From Fidelibacterota bacterium (GTDB lineage Bacteria > Bipolaricaulota > Bipolaricaulia > Bipolaricaulales > Bipolaricaulaceae), in the NCBI GenBank assembly GCA_024277405.1, contig JAJRVI010000155.1, positions 1-14,229 on the forward strand: 14,229 nucleotides of DNA, given 5' to 3'. This document shows positions 4,517 through 12,016 of this stretch, in pieces. Position numbers and translations under genes: made by a program. Position 1 is the first letter of the stretch. Every line of letters begins with the position of its first letter. The notes under the pieces are model-generated. The model saw only the letters and a list, made by a program, of their open reading frames with translations. It had not been told where the DNA came from and searched no databases.

Positions 4517-7301
4517 TGGCCCGTCCCATGGAACCAACCTGGATCGCGCCCTGGACCGTCTGGCGGGCTTCGTCCTCGCGCGCGCCGAGCTCGTGTTCCT
4601 GCTCGCCGCGGCCCTGTTCCTCCTCTCCCTCCACTACACGCGCTATCTTCCCCTGAAGAGCTCGGTGTTCGACCTCCTCCCCGCCGACGACCCTTTGGTC
4701 TCCGCCTATCGGGAGGTGGAGGACATCCTCACCCCCGCCGACTTCGCCGCCGTCCTCCTGACCCTGGAGGATCCCCCCGCCTCCCCGGAGGAACGGGAGG
4801 GGATCCTCTTCTCCGCCGCCGAACGCCTCGGCCGGGAGCTGCGGGACGATCCCGAGATCCGTCGCGTGAGCTATCGGGTGGGGGAGGGGGTGGCGATCCC
4901 CCGGGAGCTCCTCCTTTTCTACCAGCTGGATCCCGAGACCTTGGGGCGGCTGCGGGAGATCGCCCGGGAGGTGGTCGCCCTGTTCCCCCCGCTGGAGGGA
5001 AGTGTGCCCCGGGGGGAGGACCTCTTCACGCGCGTGGAGGAGCTGCGGGCCCTCCTCGAACGGCCGCTGGAGGCCGATGTCCCCTCCCTCGTTTCCGCCC
5101 TGCGGTCCCTCCGCCGCGATGTGGAAACGGCGACCGAGCTCGTCGCCCACCTCGAGTACCTGCCCCGCCTGCGGGCGCTCCTGGACGAGGCGGCGGGGAT
5201 CATCTCCGAGCTCCTCAAGCGCCCGCCCCCGGAGGCGCCGCCCCTCTTGTCCCCCGACCGCACCAAGCTCCTCGTCCAAATCTGGCCGCGCCGCCCTTCC
5301 TACGCCGGCGTCGCCTACTGTCATCGGGTGACCAGGATCATCGAGCAGGCGGTGGCCCGGGCCCGACTCGGGGAGCTCGGGGTGCGGGCCGGTATCACCG
5401 GGAACTACGTGGCCGTATCCCAGGGACAACGCCTCATTCAACAGGACCTCACCCGTACCACGTTGATATCGTCGGTAGGGGTTCTCGTGGTCCTGCTCTT
5501 TTCGTTGGGATCGATACTCGGGATCGTGGTGACCTTGATACCCCTTATCGTGTCGGCCTTCCTCACCATCGCCTGGGCGAAATTCAGCGTGGGGGGGTTC
5601 AACCTCATCACCGTTTTCCTCCCCGCGTTGGTCCTGGGACTGGGGGTCGACTACTCGTTGCACCTCGTATCACGCATCATGGAGGAGGTCCGGAACGGGA
5701 GGAGCTTCCCCGAGGCCCTGCGGATCGCCATGCGCACCAAGGGGGCGGCGTCGCTCGGGGCGGCCCTCACCACGGGACTCGCGTTCTCGTGCCTGCTGCT
5801 GGCCCGGTCCCTAGGCCTCAAGGAGATGGGGATCATCATGGCCTTGGGGATCTTCATCGCCCTGGCCACCTCATTGCTCCTGGGGCCCGCGTTGCTGGTC
5901 CTCCTCTACCGCGCCTTCGGCGACCGGTTTCGCCCCCGGGGCCTGGGATACGAGCGCCGCCTCTTCCATCCCTATAGGCTCCTTCTCCACAACCGTTGGG
6001 CGGTGATCGTGCTGACCTTGCTCCTGACCGGGGCCGTCTCCTACCAAGCGAGCCAGGTGGGTTTCCGGTTCGTGCCCCAGGAGCTTTCCCCCACCACCCC
6101 CGCCCAAGAGGTGGCAGCCGAGGCCTTCAGGGCCTTCAGCGGGGAGGTGAGCTTCAAGAACGACTTCCTCGTGTTCGCGCGGGATCCGGCGGAACTGGAC
6201 CGGGTGAGCGCCGAGCTCACGTCCCACCCCGGGGTGGCCACGGTCCATTCGCTCCGGGATCTGCTTCCATCGGAGCTTCTGCGGGGGGAGGTGGCGTTCC
6301 AGGAGATCCCCTTGGCCCCCCTGGACGCGCTCCTTTCACTGCTGGAGGGGAACCTCGATCGCTGGGAGGACAGGATACGCGAGGTACAGGGGCTCGCGGT
6401 CCTGTTGGCCCAGGGGGAGCTCACCGCCGCGGCGTTGGGGGCGGGGGAGGTGGCGTCCGAGCTCTCCGGGCTCGTGGATGGTCTGCTTTCCCTCTCCTCC
6501 CGCATGGCGGCCTACGATCCCGCCTCCCTTGGGGCCCACGTCCAGGCCCTGCGCGCTGACTACGGGGTCATCGCGGAGTTCCTGGGTCGTATCCGGGCGC
6601 TCCCCCCGGAAGGGGAGCTGTTGCGGAGGATCGTGGAGGTACTTCCCGAGGACCTGAAGGCCTATTACAGCACGCCGGAAGGGGAGTTCGTGGTCCACGT
6701 GGGCATGGTGCCGGGCTACCTCGAGGGCGCCAAGCTCGACGAGTTCATCGAATGGCTCGACGGGAAGGGGTTGCATTACTTCGGGTTTCCCGAGGTCCGG
6801 CTACGCCTCAAGCACTACATGCAGCGGGATTTCGCCGCATCCACATCATTGGCGGCGGCACTCATCCTCGCCGTCCTCTTCCTCAACTTCCGCAGTCTCC
6901 GGGTGGGGCTCGTGGCCCTGGTTCCCCTGGTCGTGGGGTACGTATGGATGCTGGCGGGGATGAAGTTCCTGGGGATCGATTTCAATTTCATCAACATCTC
7001 CATCTCTCCCCTGCTCATCGGGCTCGGGGTGGACGCCGGCATTCACGTGGCGCACAGGATCCTGGAGGAGGGAAGGGGAATAGCGGCGGTGGCCCGGGGG
7101 GCGGCGGCATCGGCGATGCCGGTGGTGGCCGCGGCTTTGACCACCATGGTGGTGTTCGGGGCGCTCCTCTGGGCCAATACCCCCGGACTGCGGGTGCTGG
7201 GGACCTGTGCCCTGTTGGGACTAGGATTTTCGCTGCTGGGGAGCCTCCTCTTCGTGCCCGCCGCCATGGTGCGAGTTGAGCGAACCGGCAGGGGGAGATA
7301 G
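4491..7301 (+). CDS. RND/MMPL-family exporter, 12 TM
   Basis: A 936-residue inner-membrane protein of the RND superfamily in the MMPL/SSD group, to which predicted lipid and hopanoid exporters such as HpnN belong. It has the expected duplicated plan: a first TM at about 33-49, a large extracytoplasmic loop (51-325), TMs within 326-475, a second TM start at 503-517, another large loop (518-781) and TMs within 782-925. The paired motifs GLGVDYSLH (383-391) and GLGVDAGIH (844-852) mark the TM4-equivalent helices and carry the likely proton-relay aspartates. SSVFDLLPADDPL after TM1 is typical of this group. The substrate is not visible; a lipid is an inference from the family. The ATG at 4491 lies 26 bp inside nusA with no good ribosome binding site. 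It is the only usual start before TM1; the ATG touching the nusA stop (4516) is in another frame. No membrane-fusion or outer-membrane partner is adjacent. Confidence 0.85.
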   Translation: MTSRSSPPDGPSHGTNLDRALDRLAGFVLARAELVFLLAAALFLLSLHYTRYLPLKSSVFDLLPADDPLVSAYREVEDILTPADFAAVLLTLEDPPASPEEREGILFSAAERLGRELRDDPEIRRVSYRVGEGVAIPRELLLFYQLDPETLGRLREIAREVVALFPPLEGSVPRGEDLFTRVEELRALLERPLEADVPSLVSALRSLRRDVETATELVAHLEYLPRLRALLDEAAGIISELLKRPPPEAPPLLSPDRTKLLVQIWPRRPSYAGVAYCHRVTRIIEQAVARARLGELGVRAGITGNYVAVSQGQRLIQQDLTRTTLISSVGVLVVLLFSLGSILGIVVTLIPLIVSAFLTIAWAKFSVGGFNLITVFLPALVLGLGVDYSLHLVSRIMEEVRNGRSFPEALRIAMRTKGAASLGAALTTGLAFSCLLLARSLGLKEMGIIMALGIFIALATSLLLGPALLVLLYRAFGDRFRPRGLGYERRLFHPYRLLLHNRWAVIVLTLLLTGAVSYQASQVGFRFVPQELSPTTPAQEVAAEAFRAFSGEVSFKNDFLVFARDPAELDRVSAELTSHPGVATVHSLRDLLPSELLRGEVAFQEIPLAPLDALLSLLEGNLDRWEDRIREVQGLAVLLAQGELTAAALGAGEVASELSGLVDGLLSLSSRMAAYDPASLGAHVQALRADYGVIAEFLGRIRALPPEGELLRRIVEVLPEDLKAYYSTPEGEFVVHVGMVPGYLEGAKLDEFIEWLDGKGLHYFGFPEVRLRLKHYMQRDFAASTSLAAALILAVLFLNFRSLRVGLVALVPLVVGYVWMLAGMKFLGIDFNFINISISPLLIGLGVDAGIHVAHRILEEGRGIAAVARGAAASAMPVVAAALTTMVVFGALLWANTPGLRVLGTCALLGLGFSLLGSLLFVPAAMVRVERTGRGR

Positions 7302-7304
7302 CAT
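7276..7304 (+). promoter_or_regulatory. Possible weak promoter for the rny operon
   Basis: TTGAGC at 7276-7281 and TAGCAT at 7299-7304 each match the sigma-70 consensus in 4 of 6 positions and are exactly 17 bases apart. The start site would fall near 7311, leaving a leader of about 34 bases with GGAAAGG (7331-7337) before the ATG at 7345. Read-through from the rimP operon is equally possible. Confidence 0.3.
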
Positions 7305-7344
7305 CGAAGGATGAAAACCATTACGGTCTGGGAAAGGACCCAAA

Positions 7345-8871
7345 ATGACCTTCATCATATCGCTCGTCTCTTCCGTGGTCTCCCTCCTTTTGGGGGCGGC
7401 CCTCGGGCTCCACGTCGCCCTGCGCCGACAACGGCGGGCGCGGCTGCGGGCCGAGGATATCATCGCCGCCGCGGAGGAGGAGGCCGAACGGATACGTCGG
7501 GAAAAACTCCTCCAGGTTCAGGAGGAGATAAGGTCCCTTCAGGAAAAGGAAGAGGAGCGGCTGCGTCGGCGCGAGCAGGAGCTCTCCGCGGCCGAAGAAA
7601 GGCTGCTGGCGCGGGAGAACCGTCTCCGTAAACGCGAGAGCCAACTGGAGTCCCTGGAGGAGCTCCTCCGCCAGCAGGAGGCAGAGGTACGTCGGTTGCT
7701 GGAGAAGGGGCGTGCCCTCCTGGAGGAGGAGGAGAAGCTCCTCGAGCGCCTGAGCGGCTTCACCAGGGAGGAGGCCAAGGAGTACCTGCTTAAGCTCGTG
7801 GAGGCCGACGCCGAGAAGCACTTCGCCCAGCGGATCGCCGCCGTGGAACAACGCTACCGCCAGGATGCCGAGCGCCTGGCCAAGGAGATCCTCGCCACCG
7901 CGGTGCAACGCTATGCGGCGGAGTACGCCGAGGAGAACACCGTCTCCACCGTCCCCCTTCCCTCCGAGGAATTCAAGGGGCGGATCATCGGTCGTGAGGG
8001 CCGCAACATCCGGACCTTCGAGGCCCTCACCGGGGTCGACGTGTTGGTCGACGATACCCCCGACGTGGTGGTACTGTCCTCCTTCAACCCGCTGCGGCGG
8101 GAGATCGCGCGTCTGGCCATGGAGCGGCTGATAGAGGACGGCCGCATCCACCCCGCCCGCATTGAGGAGAAGGTGCGCCGGGCCAAGGAGAGGGTCGAGG
8201 AGATCATCCGGGAGCACGGCGAGCGGGCCGCGTTCGAGGTGGGGGTGGAACTCCCCCGGGAGCTCATCATGCTCCTGGGCAGGCTGCATTTCCGCACGAG
8301 CTACGGACAGAATCAGCTCCAGCACTCCCTGGAGGTGAGCTACCTCGCCCGCCTCATCGCCGAGGAGCTGGGGGTCGATCCGAACGCGGCCAAACGGGCC
8401 GGGCTCCTCCACGACATCGGCAAGGCCTTGGATCAGGACGTGGAGGGGTCCCACGCCCTCATCGGGGCGGACCTGGCCCGCCGTTACGGGGAGCGGCCCC
8501 TGATCGTGAACGCCATCGCCGCCCACCACGAGGAGGCCGAGCCCACGTCGGTGATCGCGGCCGTCGTCCAGGCGGCCGATACCCTGTCCGCGGCCCGTCC
8601 CGGGGCGCGGCGTGAGACCTACGAACGCTACATCCAACGCTTGCGGGAGCTGGAGGACCTCTGCCGCGCTTATCCCGAGGTGGCCGAGGCCTATGCCCTG
8701 CAGGCGGGCCGCGAGGTGCGGGTGGTAGTGCGCCCCGAACGGACAAACGATGAGATGGCTTCGAAGTTAGCGTATGATATCGCGCGCCAAATCGAGGAGC
8801 AGTTACAATACCCTGGCGAAATAAAGGTGACGGTCATCCGGCAGGTACAATATATCGAGACCGCCAGGTGA
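7345..8871 (+). CDS. rny: Ribonuclease Y
   Basis: A 508-residue membrane-anchored endoribonuclease that initiates mRNA decay in many bacteria lacking RNase E. An N-terminal TM helix (about 4-25) anchors it at the cytoplasmic face. A long, highly charged coiled coil fills 30-200. The KH domain contains GRIIGREGRNIRTFEALTG (212-230). The HD phosphohydrolase domain shows H327 (QHSLEVSYLARL), the HD pair H356-D357 in LLHDIGKALD, H394-H395 in IAAHHEEAEP and D412 in AADTLSAARPGARRE, the metal ligands expected of the family. The length is close to the usual 510-520. GGAAAGG sits seven bases before the ATG. It starts 43 bp after the exporter gene and is followed at 12 bp by spoVS; in Bacillus subtilis rny, ymdB and spoVS are also neighbours, which supports a conserved association. 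Confidence 0.95.
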   Translation: MTFIISLVSSVVSLLLGAALGLHVALRRQRRARLRAEDIIAAAEEEAERIRREKLLQVQEEIRSLQEKEEERLRRREQELSAAEERLLARENRLRKRESQLESLEELLRQQEAEVRRLLEKGRALLEEEEKLLERLSGFTREEAKEYLLKLVEADAEKHFAQRIAAVEQRYRQDAERLAKEILATAVQRYAAEYAEENTVSTVPLPSEEFKGRIIGREGRNIRTFEALTGVDVLVDDTPDVVVLSSFNPLRREIARLAMERLIEDGRIHPARIEEKVRRAKERVEEIIREHGERAAFEVGVELPRELIMLLGRLHFRTSYGQNQLQHSLEVSYLARLIAEELGVDPNAAKRAGLLHDIGKALDQDVEGSHALIGADLARRYGERPLIVNAIAAHHEEAEPTSVIAAVVQAADTLSAARPGARRETYERYIQRLRELEDLCRAYPEVAEAYALQAGREVRVVVRPERTNDEMASKLAYDIARQIEEQLQYPGEIKVTVIRQVQYIETAR

Positions 8872-8883
8872 AAGGAGGTAGTC

Positions 8884-9198
8884 GTGAACGTCCTGAAGAT
8901 CGCGGCGACTTCTAACCCCAGCGCAGCGGCGGGAGCCCTGGCCAACACGATCCGCGAGTTCGGTGTGGCGGAGCTCCAGGCCATCGGTCCCAAAGCGGTG
9001 AACCAAGCCGTCAAGTGCATCGCCATCGCCCGGGGGTACATGGCCCCGAGCGGTGTAGATCTCTTCTTCGTGCCCTCCTTCACCGATGTGGAGATAAACG
9101 GCGAGATGAAGACCGCCCTGCGCTTCACCGTTCGTTCCCGGACGCCGGTGACCAGCCTGCGCCCCCGCGCCCGCGGAGGGGGTGTCAGCGAGCTCTGA
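8884..9198 (+). CDS. spoVS: Stage V sporulation protein S (SpoVS), Alba-like fold
   Basis: A 104-residue small protein matching SpoVS across its core: MNVLKIAATSNPSAAAGALA, AELQAIGPKAVNQAVKCIAI and ARGYMAPSGVDLFFVPSFTD. SpoVS has an Alba-like fold, suggesting nucleic-acid binding; in Bacillus it influences sporulation stage V, and it is widespread in non-sporulating bacteria, where its role is unclear. The start is GTG at 8884, chosen because a strong AAAGGAGG (8871-8878) lies five bases upstream. The usual length is about 86 residues; this protein adds an Arg/Gly-rich tail (TSLRPRARGGGVSEL) that could contact nucleic acid. It follows rny by 12 bp. A TACAAT hexamer at 8846-8851 inside the rny end might be an extra -10, but no -35 supports it. 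The stop overlaps the proposed CTG start of the next gene. Confidence 0.93.
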   Translation: MNVLKIAATSNPSAAAGALANTIREFGVAELQAIGPKAVNQAVKCIAIARGYMAPSGVDLFFVPSFTDVEINGEMKTALRFTVRSRTPVTSLRPRARGGGVSEL

Positions 9199-9452
9199 AG
9201 CGGGACAAGCCCGGGCGGTCGTCCCCCTGGCTGGAGGCCCTGCGGGGCGTATACCTGGTGAGCCAATTGGGACTTACCGTGGTATTCGGTGCCCTGGCCG
9301 GTTGGGGCCTTGGTTGGGGCGTCGACCGCCTCGTCGGGCGGGGCAAGGTGGCCCAGGTCGTGGGGATCTTCCTGGGCTTGAGTGCCGGGGCCCTCGGTGC
9401 GTGGCGCGAGCTCAAACTCGCCTTGGACAAGCGGGGTGACAGGGAGAGATGA
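9195..9452 (+). CDS. AtpI-like two-TM membrane protein
   Basis: A small membrane protein of about 85 residues resembling the AtpI/ATPase gene 1 family, whose members assist assembly of the F-type ATP synthase c-ring or Mg/Ca transport. Two hydrophobic helices (about residues 21-40 and 50-68 from the proposed start) are joined by a short loop with GVDRLVGRGK, and the opening LVSQLGLTVVFGALAGWGLG is family-like. The start is uncertain. No ATG, GTG or TTG lies before the conserved LKRDKPGRSSPWLEALRG segment; the best fit is CTG at 9195, overlapping the spoVS stop as CTGA, with GGAGGGGG (9175-9182) upstream. A GTG at 9258 is the alternative but would cut into the conserved part. No ATP synthase genes are near. 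The stop overlaps the next start as ATGA. Confidence 0.65.
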   Translation: MKRDKPGRSSPWLEALRGVYLVSQLGLTVVFGALAGWGLGWGVDRLVGRGKVAQVVGIFLGLSAGALGAWRELKLALDKRGDRER

Positions 9453-12016
9453 ATAGCTTCTTCCAAAGACATAGGGTCACGATCCTGTGGGTGGTGTTGG
9501 GAAGCTTCGTGGTTGGGAGCGTGCTCCTGTTCGCGTTCAACCGCATCTTCTATTCCCGACGCGTCACCCAGGGCGCGGCGGCGGAGACGGTGTTGGTGGT
9601 GGACGGTGTTGGTATCGACCGGGGGACCCTGGACAAGGCCTACACCAACCTCGTCGATACCTACACCCAGTTCTACCGGAGCCTCGGTATGGATTTCACC
9701 GAGCAATTGGTGGGGACGGATGGCCTCTTCCGTCGCGAGACCTTGCGCGCCCAGGCGGCGGAGGGCCTCATCTACCAGGTGATCGTGGACAAAGAGGCCC
9801 GACGTTTGGGGATCTCGGTCTCGAGGTCGGAGTTGGACAAGGCGGTCGAGGAGGAATATCGCAATTACCTCAAGAGCCTGGGCGTGGACGAGGCACGGTT
9901 TATCGAGTACCTCCGGGCACGTAATCTCACCGTGGCCAAATTCAAGGAGGATCTGCGTCCCCAGGTCCGCTTCCGACTCCTGGAGGAAAAGCTCAAGGCG
10001 TATATCGTCGGTCCCATCGAGCCCACCGAGGAGGAACTTAGATCCTACTACGAGGAGAACAAGACCCGCTACCGGGAAGAGCCGGAGAAGGTGAAGATCG
10101 CGTACATCCTCATCAAAGGGGATGAGGCTCGGGCCCAGGAGGCGTTGGATAAGGCGAAGGCCCCCGATGCCGACTTTTCCGCCCTCGTAGCGGAATACTC
10201 CCAGGCCGAGGACGCCGCGGAAACCGGGGGCGTGGTGGATTGGTTCGCCAAGGGTCAAGCGGACCTTCCCTGGGCGGTGCAGGAGAAGGCCTTCGAGCTT
10301 GCTGAGGGCGAGGTCGCCATGGTGCAGGACGGGGATGATTATTACATCGTCAAGCTCCTCGGGAGAAAACCGGCCACCTACAAGCCATTCGAGGAGGTCA
10401 AGGACGAGGTCAAGAAGACGTATGTCCAGGAGAAGGAACGGGAGAAGTGGGACGCCTGGCGGAAGGAGAAGCGGGCCCAGGTGCAGCTCGAGGTGAAGGA
10501 GCCGATCCTCCGCGCCTTCATCGAACAGGGCCAGGGCGATGTGGAAGGAGCGATCCAGATCCTCCTCGCGGCCAAGGAGACCTCCCTCGACCCGAACATC
10601 GATTACTACCTCGGTCGGCTTTACGAGTCCCTGTACCTGAAGGTGGGGACCGAGGTGGCGAAGCTCGAGAAGAAAGAGGATTTGACCGAGGAGGAGAAGG
10701 GTCGCCTCGAGGAGCTCAAGGGAGAACAGGAGGAATACAAGCAAAAGGCCATCGATCACTACGTCGTCTTCGCGGAGAACGGCGAGGGGGACGAGGCCCT
10801 CTACCGGCGGATCATCTCCCTGGATCCCGACAACGCCTATGCCCACCTCCGGCTGGCGGAGCTCTACTTCGCCCGGGAGCTGTACATCGAGGCCGAGCGG
10901 GAGTATGACCAGGTCCTGCGTGTCCAGACGGACTCGGTAGAGGCTCTGGTGGGGCAGGGGGATGTGGCCATGGCCATCGGGCTCTATGACCGGGCGGTGG
11001 AGCGGTATCGCAAGGCGTTGGAGGTGAAGCCGGACGCCACCTACGTGAAGGTGAAGCTGGCGGAGGCCTACCTCGAGGGGAAGCAGCTTTCCGAGGCCCG
11101 GACCGTGCTGGAGGAGGTGCTCAAGGCTTCTCCCGACAACGATCGGGCGCTCAAGCTCATGGGGGACCTCCTCATGGCCGAAGGGAACCCCAAGGAGGCC
11201 CTATCCTATTACGAACGAGCGGTGGAGAAGAACCCCTCCTGGGACTACCGGCTCGCCTTGGGGGACGCGTACAAGGCCCTGGGCGACACCGATGAGGCCG
11301 CCGAGATCTACGAGGCCGTGAAGAACCGTTATGCCTATCGTTACGAGCCCTACGAGCGCCTCGGGGACCTGTATCGTGACCTCGGGGACGATGAGGAGGC
11401 GGTCTTCTGGTATGAGGAGGGGCTCAAGCGCACCACCGACACGGCCGTCAAAGAGGACCTCGCCAAGAAGATCGTCGACCTCCGGCCCGACGACCTGGAG
11501 GCCCGGTTCCGGCTCGCGTCCTACTACTACCAAAACTACAAGTATTCCGCCGCCATCGAGCAGTACAAGTTCATCCTCGAGCAGTCACCCCAGGACATCG
11601 ATGCCCTCCTGGGGCTCGGCGACTGTTACGTGGGCAAGACGGATTACGATGAGGCCCTGAAGTATTACAAGCAGGCCCTGGCCCTGGCGAAAGGAGATGA
11701 CCTCAAGATCGCCGTCCTGGGCAAGATCATCGAGTCCGAGAAGAAACGGGCAGGGCCTGGAGGGGAGCTCACGGAAGCGGCCAAAGAGGCCCTGTGGCAG
11801 CGGGCGTTGATCTACAAGCGCCTCGGCCGGACCGAAAAGGCGAAGGCCGATCTCCAGGAGATCTACTCCGCCGACCCCTCCTTCCGGGCCGGAGAGCTCG
11901 TTTCCCTCCTCAGGGAGCTCGGGGTCGAGGTGGAGGAGCAGACCCCCTCCCGGACGACGACCGAGGGGGCGGTTCAGACCCCATCACAGCCGGCGGGCAC
12001 GGGGCCCGGGGGATGA
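9449..12016 (+). CDS. Membrane-anchored SurA/PpiD-like parvulin-domain protein fused to TPR array
   Basis: An 855-residue protein. An N-terminal TM anchor (about 10-32) with basic residues before it places the rest outside the cytoplasm. A SurA/PpiD-type chaperone region follows (about 45-205). Next is a parvulin-like domain (about 212-307) recognised by ADFSALVAEYSQAEDAAETG, GVVDWFAKGQ, AFELAEGEVA and DDYYIVKLL. Both histidines that parvulins use (in the HILV and YHIIK motifs) are tyrosines here, Y219 and Y299, so isomerase activity is doubtful. A charged helical linker (400-432) leads to about nine TPR-like repeats between about 450 and 812 (for example 530-561, 564-595, 682-712, 716-745). 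The tail is Thr/Pro/Gly-rich. The plan recalls E. coli PpiD plus its TPR partner YfgM, joined in one chain; a role in folding exported proteins is inference. The ATG overlaps the previous stop (ATGA) with AGGGAGAG upstream. Confidence 0.82.
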   Translation: MNSFFQRHRVTILWVVLGSFVVGSVLLFAFNRIFYSRRVTQGAAAETVLVVDGVGIDRGTLDKAYTNLVDTYTQFYRSLGMDFTEQLVGTDGLFRRETLRAQAAEGLIYQVIVDKEARRLGISVSRSELDKAVEEEYRNYLKSLGVDEARFIEYLRARNLTVAKFKEDLRPQVRFRLLEEKLKAYIVGPIEPTEEELRSYYEENKTRYREEPEKVKIAYILIKGDEARAQEALDKAKAPDADFSALVAEYSQAEDAAETGGVVDWFAKGQADLPWAVQEKAFELAEGEVAMVQDGDDYYIVKLLGRKPATYKPFEEVKDEVKKTYVQEKEREKWDAWRKEKRAQVQLEVKEPILRAFIEQGQGDVEGAIQILLAAKETSLDPNIDYYLGRLYESLYLKVGTEVAKLEKKEDLTEEEKGRLEELKGEQEEYKQKAIDHYVVFAENGEGDEALYRRIISLDPDNAYAHLRLAELYFARELYIEAEREYDQVLRVQTDSVEALVGQGDVAMAIGLYDRAVERYRKALEVKPDATYVKVKLAEAYLEGKQLSEARTVLEEVLKASPDNDRALKLMGDLLMAEGNPKEALSYYERAVEKNPSWDYRLALGDAYKALGDTDEAAEIYEAVKNRYAYRYEPYERLGDLYRDLGDDEEAVFWYEEGLKRTTDTAVKEDLAKKIVDLRPDDLEARFRLASYYYQNYKYSAAIEQYKFILEQSPQDIDALLGLGDCYVGKTDYDEALKYYKQALALAKGDDLKIAVLGKIIESEKKRAGPGGELTEAAKEALWQRALIYKRLGRTEKAKADLQEIYSADPSFRAGELVSLLRELGVEVEEQTPSRTTTEGAVQTPSQPAGTGPGG

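Noticed and set aside
4410..5663. 417-codon minus-strand frame across the exporter N-terminus
   Set aside because: Low-complexity Glu/Gly/Arg composition, no recognisable motif, entirely antisense to a well-supported gene.
7321..8637. 438-codon minus-strand frame opposite rny
   Set aside because: Leu/Gly/His-rich shadow of the rny coiled-coil codons; no promoter, ribosome binding site or family motif.
9185..10846. 553-codon minus-strand frame opposite the parvulin-TPR gene
   Set aside because: The Leu-rich pattern is the antisense image of Glu/Lys-rich codons; the sense strand has clear domains.
11794..12012. Upstream extension of the mazG frame
   Set aside because: It lies within the TPR gene, has no MazG similarity, and the ATG at 12013 has the ATGA overlap and a proper MazG N-terminus.
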